Source: an uncultured Prevotella sp. (GTDB lineage: Bacteria; Bacteroidota; Bacteroidia; Bacteroidales; Bacteroidaceae). From it: a stretch of DNA of 64,000 nt. The notes beneath the pieces were generated by a model, which was not told the origin of the DNA, did no database searches, and saw only the letters and a list, made by a program, of their open reading frames with translations. How positions within the stretch are numbered: the stretch's first letter is position 1; each line of letters starts with the position of its first letter. The position numbers were made by a program, and so were the translations under genes. The stretch lies in the NCBI GenBank assembly GCA_946183415.1, contig CAMHAM010000008.1, positions 1 through 64,000 on the forward strand, in the 5' to 3' direction. Positions 49,246 to 56,775 of this stretch are shown here, one piece after another.

Positions 49246-49504
49246 AAAAACTTACTTAAAAAACTAAATTAATCAACCATAAACCTTAACCATTAAAATC
49301 TTATCTGCTGCAAAGGTACATTTAGATTTAGAAACTTATGTTCATATAGCGTTTTTTGATGTTTAAAATGCGCTATTTGGCGGATTTTCCACTTAAAATC
49401 ACGTAATTTCAACATTTTTAGCCTGAAATCATTACTTTTTCATCAAAAAATGATGGTTATTCACGGAAATTATCTAATTTTGCACATACAAATACTGACC
49501 ATAA
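49246..49504. other. AT-rich gene-free stretch before the hybrid kinase
   Basis: I see no gene. TTTTGCAC at about 49478-49485 could be part of a -7 element (TAATTTTG) at 49474-49481, just before the hybrid kinase start; nothing more is clear. Confidence 0.5.
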
Positions 49505-51184
49505 ATGGATTATCGGATTCTATTAACGCTGGCCATCATGGCGATGATTATCATTTTCTTCCTGATAGGAAGGAACGCCTATCTGCGCAGTATACGATTC
49601 CGAGAGCGTACACAGCTCAATGCCATCTTCACCAATATCACCCACGAACTGCTCACTCCCCTCACCGTGATTTCCGCCTCTGTCGATAAGCTCAGGGACG
49701 AGGAGCCTGACTATAGCCGCGACTACGATCTGATGCAAGTCAACATCCAGCGCATGGTGCGACTATTGCAGCAGATCCTTGAGGCCAGCAAGTCAGAGGC
49801 TGGTGAACTGAAGTTACTGGTAACACAAGGCGACGTCATGCGCTATATCCGTGAGACAGCAGAATGCCTGGAGCCGCTCCTCCTCAAGAAGAAGATGAAA
49901 TTCACCATCACCTGTCAGCCTGAGAGTATGATGGGATGGATAGATACTGACAAACTCGACAAGATTATCTATAACCTGCTCTCAAATGCAGCCAAATATT
50001 CCAGCGAGAATGGTGAAGTAAGCATCAAGGCCACCACGAACTACACCTATGATCACATCCGCATCATCGTCAGTGATACTGGCGTTGGCATCCCACCCGA
50101 TAAGCTGCAACACCTCTTCGAACGCTTCTATATAGGTGATTTCCGTGAGCAGCGCACCATCGGAACAGGTGTGGGACTGGCCCTCACGCGCGACCTTGTC
50201 TACCTGAATCAAGGCACTATCGACTGTCAGAGCGAAATGGGCAAAGGTACCACATTCACAGTCACATTACCTATATATAAAGAAGCCTTCAAGCCTGAAC
50301 AAATTGATGAACAGCACAAGATCGATTTCAATATCCCCAAGAATACCATCGTCGACTTCCAGAGTATCGTTCCGGACATCAACGCAGACACAGGCAACAG
50401 CCCCGACGACAAGTATAAGCTGCTGATTGCCGAGGACAACCTCGAGTTGCTGATGCTCATGCAACAACTGTTGAAGGCATACTACAGAGTCTACATCGCC
50501 AAAAATGGTGCTGAGGCACTGAAGATAGTCCAGACCAAGGCACTCGATCTGATTGTCTCCGACGTCATGATGCCAGAGATGGATGGTTTCGAACTCACAC
50601 GTACCATCAAGGGCAACACCAACTACAACCACCTGCCTATCATCCTGCTCACAGCCAAGACAAATGAGGAAGACGAGGAACAGGCACTCGAGGCTGGCGC
50701 AGACGAATTCCTCACCAAGCCTTTCCGGCTGAAAGACCTCAAGCTGCGCATCGACAACATCATCGAGAACCGTAAGCGCATGCAAATCGAGACCAGTCAG
50801 GAGGGCAGCGAGGAAGTCCGCCAGAAGGTAGCCAAGCCTCTGCCCCCCGAGGAGATTTTCGTGAACCGTGTGCTCGAGTTCGTACACCAGCACCTGGCTG
50901 ATGAAGATTACGACCGCGATGCCCTGGCTGCCGATATGGGTGCCAGTGCTTCCACCTTATATAATAAATTAAAGGCCATCACAGGCATGAATGTCTCGAC
51001 TTTCATCCGCGATGTCCGTATGAAGGAAGCCCGCCGCATGGCTGAGGAGAATCCCACCCTCCGAGTCAGCGACCTCGCCTACAGCGTCGGATTCCATGAT
51101 CCACGCTATTTCTCCACCTGTTTCAAGAAACAATTTGGCATCCAACCCAAGGAGTTTCTCGACAGCTTGTTACAAAAAACATAA
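49505..51184 (+). CDS. Hybrid histidine kinase with AraC output, no sensor domain
   Basis: A 559-residue one-protein two-component system. It has one membrane helix at the start (LLTLAIMAMIIIFFLIG), a HisKA domain with the phosphorylated His in FTNITHELLTPLTVISASVD, the ATPase part with IIYNLLSNAAKYSSENGEVS, VSDTGVGIPPDKLQHLFERF and GVGLALTRDLVYLN, a receiver domain (about 300-420) with LLIAEDN, the phosphorylated Asp in DLIVSDVMMPEMDGFELTRT and PIILLTAKTNEED, and an AraC-type DNA-binding domain (about 455-559, GMNVSTFIRDVRMKEARRMA, VGFHDPRYFSTCFKKQFGIQ). The large periplasmic sensor usual for Bacteroides hybrid systems is absent. Confidence 0.93.
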   Translation: MDYRILLTLAIMAMIIIFFLIGRNAYLRSIRFRERTQLNAIFTNITHELLTPLTVISASVDKLRDEEPDYSRDYDLMQVNIQRMVRLLQQILEASKSEAGELKLLVTQGDVMRYIRETAECLEPLLLKKKMKFTITCQPESMMGWIDTDKLDKIIYNLLSNAAKYSSENGEVSIKATTNYTYDHIRIIVSDTGVGIPPDKLQHLFERFYIGDFREQRTIGTGVGLALTRDLVYLNQGTIDCQSEMGKGTTFTVTLPIYKEAFKPEQIDEQHKIDFNIPKNTIVDFQSIVPDINADTGNSPDDKYKLLIAEDNLELLMLMQQLLKAYYRVYIAKNGAEALKIVQTKALDLIVSDVMMPEMDGFELTRTIKGNTNYNHLPIILLTAKTNEEDEEQALEAGADEFLTKPFRLKDLKLRIDNIIENRKRMQIETSQEGSEEVRQKVAKPLPPEEIFVNRVLEFVHQHLADEDYDRDALAADMGASASTLYNKLKAITGMNVSTFIRDVRMKEARRMAEENPTLRVSDLAYSVGFHDPRYFSTCFKKQFGIQPKEFLDSLLQKT

Positions 51185-51204
51185 AAAACATATCAAGTTC
51201 GGTA

Positions 51205-51239
51205 TTTTTTCACCTTTCATTTTTCACTTTTCACTTTTA
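51205..51239. repeat. TTTTCAC microsatellite before the trpB2 promoter
   Basis: CACCTTTCATTTTTCAC-type units repeat and end in TTTTATTTTG, directly before the -7 element TAACTTTG (51245-51252). Confidence 0.7.
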
Positions 51240-51286
51240 TTTTGTAACTTTGCACGCGGATATCACCAATCCTAAACTTTATAATT

Positions 51287-52648
51287 ATGGCTAAACAAAA
51301 AAAATTCATCCTCCAAGAGAGTGAAATTCCTACACAGTGGTACAACATTCAGGCAGACATGCCCAACAAACCCATGCCACCGATTCATCCAGTAACCAAG
51401 CAGCCGCTCGGTGTCGACGATCTGGCACACATCTTCCCTCGTGAATGTTGTGTACAGGAGTTGGATACCGAACATGCATGGATCGACATTCCTGAGGATG
51501 TACTCGAGAAGTATAAATATTATCGTTCTACACCATTGGTGCGTGCATACGCCCTTGAAGAGGCACTCGGCACGCCTGCACATATCTACTTCAAGAACGA
51601 GAGTACCAACCCACTGGGTTCACATAAGATCAACTCTGCCCTGCCCCAGTGCTACTACGCCAAGCAGGAGGGCACCACGAACGTCACCACAGAGACGGGT
51701 GCAGGCCAGTGGGGCGCTGCCCTCAGCTATGCTGCCAAGATCTACGGTCTCGACTGTGCTGTCTACCAGGTGAAAATCACCATGCAGCAGAAACCCTACC
51801 GCTCCAGCATCATGCGCACCTTCGGTGCCGTTGTTGAGGGTTCTCCCTCCATGTCTACCCGCGCAGGAAAGGATATCCTGACAAAGGATCCTACCCACTC
51901 AGGTTCACTGGGAACGGCTATCTCTGAGGCTGTAGAGCTCGCCACCACCACACCTAATTGTAAATATACCCTGGGCTCCGTGCTCAACCACGTAGGTCTC
52001 CACCAGACCATTATCGGTCTTGAGGCAGAGAAGCAGATGGCAATGGCTGGCGAGTATCCCGATATCGTGATTGGCTGCTTCGGTGGTGGTTCCAACTTCG
52101 GTGGTATCTCATTCCCCTTTATGCGTCACAACCTGAAGGACGGTAAGACGACTGAGTTCATCGCAGCTGAGCCAGACAGCTGTCCAAAGCTGACACGAGG
52201 CCAGTTCCGCTACGATTTCGGTGACGAGGCTGGTTACACGCCGCTGCTCCCCATGTACACCCTGGGTCACAACTTCAAGCCCTCCAACATCCACGCTGGC
52301 GGTCTGCGCTATCACGGTGCTGGTATGATTATCTCCCAGCTCATCAAGGACGGTCTGATGCACGGTGTCGACATTCCGCAGCTCGAAACTTTCGAGGCTG
52401 GCATGCTCTTCGCTCGCACTGAGGGTATCATCCCTGCCCCTGAGAGCACCCACGCCATCGCAGCCACCATCCGCGAGGCCAAGAAGTGCAAGGAGACTGG
52501 CGAGGAGAAGGTGATCCTCTTCAACCTCTCAGGCCACGGACTCATCGACATGCCGAGCTACGAAGCCTTCATCAAGGGCGACCTGCAGAACTACACCGTC
52601 ACTGACGAGATGATCGCAGAGAACCTTGCAGAACTCGACAAGCAATAA
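51287..52648 (+). CDS. trpB2: TrpB2-type tryptophan synthase beta chain
   Basis: A 453-residue PLP enzyme of the TrpB2 (long) type. Marks: PTQWYNIQADMPNKPMPPIH, RSTPLVRAYALEEALGTPAH, the PLP lysine in YFKNESTNPLGSHKINSALP, TETGAGQWGAALSYAAKIYG, the glycine loop IGCFGGGSNFGGISFPFM and ESTHAIAATIREAKKC. TrpB2 may make tryptophan alone from indole and serine, or use another nucleophile. No trpA or other trp genes are near. A promoter and terminator show it to be monocistronic. Confidence 0.95.
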   Translation: MAKQKKFILQESEIPTQWYNIQADMPNKPMPPIHPVTKQPLGVDDLAHIFPRECCVQELDTEHAWIDIPEDVLEKYKYYRSTPLVRAYALEEALGTPAHIYFKNESTNPLGSHKINSALPQCYYAKQEGTTNVTTETGAGQWGAALSYAAKIYGLDCAVYQVKITMQQKPYRSSIMRTFGAVVEGSPSMSTRAGKDILTKDPTHSGSLGTAISEAVELATTTPNCKYTLGSVLNHVGLHQTIIGLEAEKQMAMAGEYPDIVIGCFGGGSNFGGISFPFMRHNLKDGKTTEFIAAEPDSCPKLTRGQFRYDFGDEAGYTPLLPMYTLGHNFKPSNIHAGGLRYHGAGMIISQLIKDGLMHGVDIPQLETFEAGMLFARTEGIIPAPESTHAIAATIREAKKCKETGEEKVILFNLSGHGLIDMPSYEAFIKGDLQNYTVTDEMIAENLAELDKQ

Positions 52649-52666
52649 CAATCGGACATCTATACT

Positions 52667-52700
52667 AAAAAGGGCCCATCGGTTGATGAGGCCCTTTTTT
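52667..52700 (+). terminator. Terminator after trpB2
   Basis: AAAAAGGGCC and GGCCCTTTTT pair around a 13-base loop, ending in T. Confidence 0.9.
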
Positions 52701-52941
52701 AGTGGATATGGGAAAACCTCATTACACATTTTGTGTTACACATTTTGTGAAATCAAAAAAAGTCGTATATTTGCAGCGGAAAAAATAAGTGGTAGCAGTC
52801 TCTCTGTCTATTTCAAGACCTATGCACCCCATTTCCGCATACGTTATTCCATGTTGAACCTCCAGTACAATGAGGGCTTGCTAAGCTGTCCAGCCCCTAT
52901 GGCAGGCTGGCTCGACAAATGGATGCCAATAATAAAGCAAG
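52701..52941. other. Stretch left of the insertion sequence
   Basis: TATATTTG (about 52768) is a promoter-like -7 element. A frame without a good start runs SVYFKTYAPHFRIRYSMLNL and AGWLDKWMPIIKQ up to the insertion point. Joining the flanks through the duplicated target gives AK and a stop at once, so the element need not have broken a long gene. The family is unknown. Confidence 0.45.
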
Positions 52942-53986
52942 ACGTCAGTTCGGGATAAGAAAGTCGCAAAAAAAGTTGGTAATCTGAGATATTTTTTGTA
53001 CCTTTATATCTGAATTCCAATCACTTATAAAGTGAAACAAAAGAATACACTCATGATTACCGACGACAAAATTACAGAAATTTTCTGTGCTACGGATGAA
53101 TTTAGTAAGAAATTTGATGAGGAGATTGAAAATATGCCTCTTCTGAGCACTGACGGTAAGTCCCGCCGCAGGCGTGCTGCCAGCATGTCCGACAGCGAGA
53201 TTATGACGATCCTGATTATGTTCCATTTTGGCACATTCGACAATTTCAAGCACTACTACCTGCACTTCATCCGCATCCACCTCAAGCATGACTTCCCTGA
53301 TGCGGTGTCCTACAACCGCTTCGTGGAACTGGAGAGCAGGGTGTTCTTCAAGATGATGTTCTTCCTGAACCTCCACTCTTTCGGGCGGTGCACTGGTATC
53401 ACCTTTGTGGACTCCACCATGATACCAGTATGCCACAACTTGCGCAGGTATGCCAACAGGGTCTTCGCCGGTCTTGCCACTGATGGAAAGGGGACGATGG
53501 GGTGGTGCCACGGATTCAAGCTGCACTTCATCTGCAACGACCGGGGAGAAATCATAATGTTTTGTCTTACAGGGGCCAACGTGGACGACAGGGATCCGAA
53601 GGTATGGGCTGTGCTTGGCAAGAGAATCTACGGGAAGCTCTTTGCCGACAGGGGATACATCTCACCTAACCTGTTTGATGCGCTCTTTGCCGACGGAGTA
53701 CATCTGGTCACTGGAATCAGGAACAACATGAAGAACAAACTGATGCCACTATGGGACAAAATTATGCTCAGAAAAAGGTACATCATCGAGTGCATTAACC
53801 ATTTGCTCAAGGACAAAGGAAATCTCGTACACTCCAGACATAGGTCTGTCAACAATTTCCTGATGAACCTTATCGCTGCACTTGGAGCATATTGTTTCTT
53901 CGACAACAAACCTGAGGCTATTCAGGGGTATTGTATTGAGGACACTAATCAACTCTCATTGTTCTAATCTTATCCCGAACTGGCGC
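52942..53986 (+). mobile_element. IS982-family insertion sequence
   Basis: The ends are inverted repeats: 52942-52960 and 53968-53986 match in 17 of 19 positions with core CAGTTCGGGATAAGA. The direct repeat AAAGCAAG stands on both sides (52934-52941 and 53987-53994), an 8-bp target duplication. The length, about 1045 bases, and a single transposase gene fit IS982. The ends and gene look intact, so the copy may be active or recently moved. Confidence 0.88.
53032..53967 (+). CDS. IS982-family transposase
   Basis: A 311-residue DDE transposase. The N-terminal part has RRRRAASMSDSEIMTILIMF, HFGTFDNFKHYYLHFIRIHL; the catalytic core has GITFVDSTMIPVCHNLRRYA (first Asp), GKLFADRGYISPNLFDALFA (second Asp) and RYIIECINHLLKDKGNLVHS (Glu). 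The frame is complete. The start at 53032 is a GTG; the next in-frame ATG is at 53053 (MITDDKITEIFCATDEF) and may be the true start. It ends one base before the right inverted repeat. Confidence 0.93.
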   Translation: MKQKNTLMITDDKITEIFCATDEFSKKFDEEIENMPLLSTDGKSRRRRAASMSDSEIMTILIMFHFGTFDNFKHYYLHFIRIHLKHDFPDAVSYNRFVELESRVFFKMMFFLNLHSFGRCTGITFVDSTMIPVCHNLRRYANRVFAGLATDGKGTMGWCHGFKLHFICNDRGEIIMFCLTGANVDDRDPKVWAVLGKRIYGKLFADRGYISPNLFDALFADGVHLVTGIRNNMKNKLMPLWDKIMLRKRYIIECINHLLKDKGNLVHSRHRSVNNFLMNLIAALGAYCFFDNKPEAIQGYCIEDTNQLSLF

Positions 53987-54155
53987 AAAGCAAGCCAAAT
54001 AGCATTGCCCAACCAACTGCATCTATGGGCAATGCCGTTCGTTGTTACCATGACAAGATGAAGGGTGCGCTTGCCTTTCGACAGTTCCCATTATGCATCA
54101 ATATAACTGTCTTTGTCATAATCCGCTGAAAACAAGGGTTATTTAACAAATAAGG
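53987..54155. other. Stretch right of the insertion sequence
   Basis: I see no gene. It begins with the second copy of the 8-bp target repeat. Confidence 0.5.
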
Positions 54156-54932
54156 CTATTTTGAGTGGGGTTCTTTTTTCTCTCTCCTGATTCTCTGTTC
54201 ATCCATATAGCCAGCAGTAATGATACCTGATGGTAAGGCGATAATGGCAATTCCCACCATCGAGGATATGATACTGATAACCCTACCAATACTTGAAATG
54301 GGATACAAATCGCCATATCCAACTGTTGTAAGCGTACATGCAGCCCAATAGAAAGCTTCAAAGAATGTCTCAAATAGATATTTCCCAGTTTCTGGATTTA
54401 TGTCCTCTTCTGCATTAAACATGATGAGAGCGGTAATAAAGATGTAGAAGAGTGCTAATGACAAAACTGTCAGCAAGATCTTTCTTTGGCTCCGAATGAC
54501 AGATAAAACGATTTCTAGCGGTTCAAAGTATCGGATAGCCTTAAACACTCTCAATGTCATTAAAAGCCTTGTTAATCGCGCAACTTTGAAGGTTGGGTTC
54601 AGCAAATTAAATACAGGCAGAATTGAAAGCAGATCAATGATGGCCATTGGCGTAAATGGATACCACACAAAAGATTCCCATTTACGGTACTTCTTCATCT
54701 CAAAATCTGCAGTCATCCACCGCAAAATATAGTCCAAGACAAAACAAAAGCCAGAAAACAGATTTAAATACCAAAAGGCCTCATAATGATATCTGAACAT
54801 CAGGGGTAAGATACCAACAGCAATAGCTATTAGCATCACTATATCGTAGATACGGGCATATTTTTTCCCGTGCCAGGGTTTAATAGCCCAATAGATCTTT
54901 TCACGCACTGACATCATCGTATTAGTCATCAC
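54156..54932 (-). CDS. Voltage-gated-type potassium channel
   Basis: A 258-residue inner-membrane ion channel with six membrane helices. The S4-like segment has FKVARLTRLLMTLRVFKAIR, with regularly spaced Arg and Lys; the selectivity filter is CTLTTVGYGDLYPISSIG (TVGYG), a potassium filter; the pore-lining helix is VISIISSMVGIAIIALPSGI. The C-terminal cytoplasmic domain is only about 20 residues (MDEQRIRREKKEPHSK), so no ligand-binding domain is present. It lies 15 bases after the last gene of the caspase operon and may be its final gene. Confidence 0.92.
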   Translation of the reverse strand: MMTNTMMSVREKIYWAIKPWHGKKYARIYDIVMLIAIAVGILPLMFRYHYEAFWYLNLFSGFCFVLDYILRWMTADFEMKKYRKWESFVWYPFTPMAIIDLLSILPVFNLLNPTFKVARLTRLLMTLRVFKAIRYFEPLEIVLSVIRSQRKILLTVLSLALFYIFITALIMFNAEEDINPETGKYLFETFFEAFYWAACTLTTVGYGDLYPISSIGRVISIISSMVGIAIIALPSGIITAGYMDEQRIRREKKEPHSK

Positions 54933-54947
54933 TCTTCTGGCATTATA

Positions 54948-55571
54948 TCATTCTAATGTTTCGGGAATAACAAGCAATTCAATCTTATCTCTGACATATA
55001 CATTTTTATTTTCCTTTCTATTCACATATTCTATGGAGAGAGTAACGTCCCGAGGCTCCAGAACTTTGTCACCAACATGGAAAATCGACTTGTCAATAAT
55101 AACATCACCATTCTTATAGTTTAATCGATTGACGATCTTGGTATCCCCATACATATAAGCTGCGGTAAAATAACAATCATCCGAAAGTTCCAAATCAGTA
55201 GGAACCTCTATACTATCCAACAGCTCATACTGGCTTTTAAAAGTATTATACAACTTGGCATGAATACTATTTCCAGATGCCTGAGTAGAAGCATGCTTGA
55301 TATAAACAAGTGCGTCAGCACCTTCAGGTCTCACATAGTTTCTACCTGTGAACAAGGCCTGCCGCTTAGTTGACTGGTTGATTACTTTTACCGCCTGTTT
55401 GGCTTTTTCCCATTTGATTGAACTTGCATCGGGGATAACATCACCTTTCTGCACTTTCCTACCGTCTTTATACGTTAAGTTAGCGTCATTAACATAAAGG
55501 ACCTTATAACTATCGGCAACGATGAAATTAGCCCACAGGCTTAGAACTACGATTATTAATAACTTTTTCAT
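54948..55571 (-). CDS. Exported protein of the caspase operon
   Basis: A 207-residue protein with a signal peptide (KKLLIIVVLSLWANFIVADS). The mature part is beta-rich: YKVLYVNDANLTYKDGRKVQ, DASSIKWEKAKQAVKVINQS, FHVGDKVLEPRDVTLSIEYV, and end VRDKIELLVIPETLE. I do not recognise a family; it resembles small periplasmic partner proteins found beside CHASE2-type genes in this phylum. The start lies 44 bases inside the CHASE2 gene, an unusually long overlap, so both are surely co-transcribed. Confidence 0.75.
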   Translation of the reverse strand: MKKLLIIVVLSLWANFIVADSYKVLYVNDANLTYKDGRKVQKGDVIPDASSIKWEKAKQAVKVINQSTKRQALFTGRNYVRPEGADALVYIKHASTQASGNSIHAKLYNTFKSQYELLDSIEVPTDLELSDDCYFTAAYMYGDTKIVNRLNYKNGDVIIDKSIFHVGDKVLEPRDVTLSIEYVNRKENKNVYVRDKIELLVIPETLE

Positions 55572-56775
55572 ATTTCTTAGTTTTGTATAAATTACGTTTC
55601 TGGATATAGGTATCTATCAGTGAATAAACTGTTGTTGGCACCCACATATTGAACACTACACCATTCCATTTGGCAACAGTAGCAACAACGAAAAACAATG
55701 TTGCAGTACTGAAAAACGACATCAGTACACCTAACCAAGGATTCTTGAACAAGTACGAAAATGATTTTCCATTCAGATAGAAAGAGCCGACAATACTATA
55801 GATAAGGAAAAACACCAATACATATCCCCACTTTATAAGATGATCGCCATTCATGAGAGCTATGTATGCATTTACACAGATGGCAGAACCAGGCTGATTT
55901 CCCTGGTAGGTCAGGTGAATATCATTCTTGAAGTCACCTATTACGAGTATTTTATCGTCTATCTGCTCTTCTACAGGATAGTCCTCCTCCAGAAGGTCTG
56001 ATCCCAGATAGATGTAATTCCGCTCTCTTTCATGCCCTTCTTTATCTATCAGACTCCCATAGACTGCCACTGGCATCATCAAGGTGACCCCATTCTGACA
56101 CAATCTGCCACCATCAGAGTACCATAATCCACCTAAGTGCTTTTTGATTCCACTGCCATTCAAATGTTTCCTGTCAACATACATCTTCAACGGCACAGAC
56201 AGCTCGTCATCATGCAAGAACAGATAGCGGCTGAACGAAACCACTTTCCAAGTCGTCGTATAATCCGCATTAGCAGCTTTTGGCAATAAAATACTGTCTT
56301 TCAGATTGGCATCTTTATGCGATGGTATCACTATTCTGTCCATCGAAGCTATTGTACGGAAAAGTGCAGAATCGAATGGGGTCTCAAGACTCTCATCAAA
56401 ATGCACATCCAAGAAGATATATCGGTAATTATCCGCTTCCTTAGCTATAGTAAGCAACCTTAACAACTTCTCTCTGTCTGTAATAACGGTTTTCCCTACA
56501 GGCATACCATTTTCCTCATAATCGACCAATGCCTTGTCATAGCAGACATTGATCAGGAGAATACTATCTGGCACGTTGCCACGCTGCTGCCCCGTCAGCT
56601 CCTTGAAGTCATCAAAATCCTTCAGAATCTGAGTCTCACCAGGTAGCGGGAGCATGGAGTTACCCATAATGTAACAGAACAAAGTGATGACCAGTCCTGT
56701 TAGAAAAGAGAGGCTTACAATGCTCTGTTCCTTTTTAAGCCATGCTTTGTGCCTATTGAAAAACTGTCTTATCAT
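55528..56775 (-). CDS. CHASE2-domain membrane protein without output domain
   Basis: A 415-residue protein. CHASE2 is an extracytoplasmic sensor domain, normally followed by kinase or cyclase parts. Here it runs at about 45-310: GNVPDSILLINVCYDKALVD, DREKLLRLLTIAKEADNYRY, IFLDVHFDE, KILVIGDFKNDIHLTYQGNQ and GSAICVNAYIALMNGD. An N-terminal helix (SFLTGLVITLFCYIMGNSML) and three C-terminal helices (about 315-395) anchor it. No catalytic domain follows. It overlaps the transglutaminase-like gene by four bases. Presumed function: sensing at the outer face of the inner membrane. Confidence 0.85.
   Translation of the reverse strand: MIRQFFNRHKAWLKKEQSIVSLSFLTGLVITLFCYIMGNSMLPLPGETQILKDFDDFKELTGQQRGNVPDSILLINVCYDKALVDYEENGMPVGKTVITDREKLLRLLTIAKEADNYRYIFLDVHFDESLETPFDSALFRTIASMDRIVIPSHKDANLKDSILLPKAANADYTTTWKVVSFSRYLFLHDDELSVPLKMYVDRKHLNGSGIKKHLGGLWYSDGGRLCQNGVTLMMPVAVYGSLIDKEGHERERNYIYLGSDLLEEDYPVEEQIDDKILVIGDFKNDIHLTYQGNQPGSAICVNAYIALMNGDHLIKWGYVLVFFLIYSIVGSFYLNGKSFSYLFKNPWLGVLMSFFSTATLFFVVATVAKWNGVVFNMWVPTTVYSLIDTYIQKRNLYKTKKYEKVINNRSSKPVG

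Noticed and set aside
53995..54155. A gene broken by the IS982 element.
   Set aside because: After removal of the element and one target copy the left frame meets a stop at once, and the right side has no matching frame.
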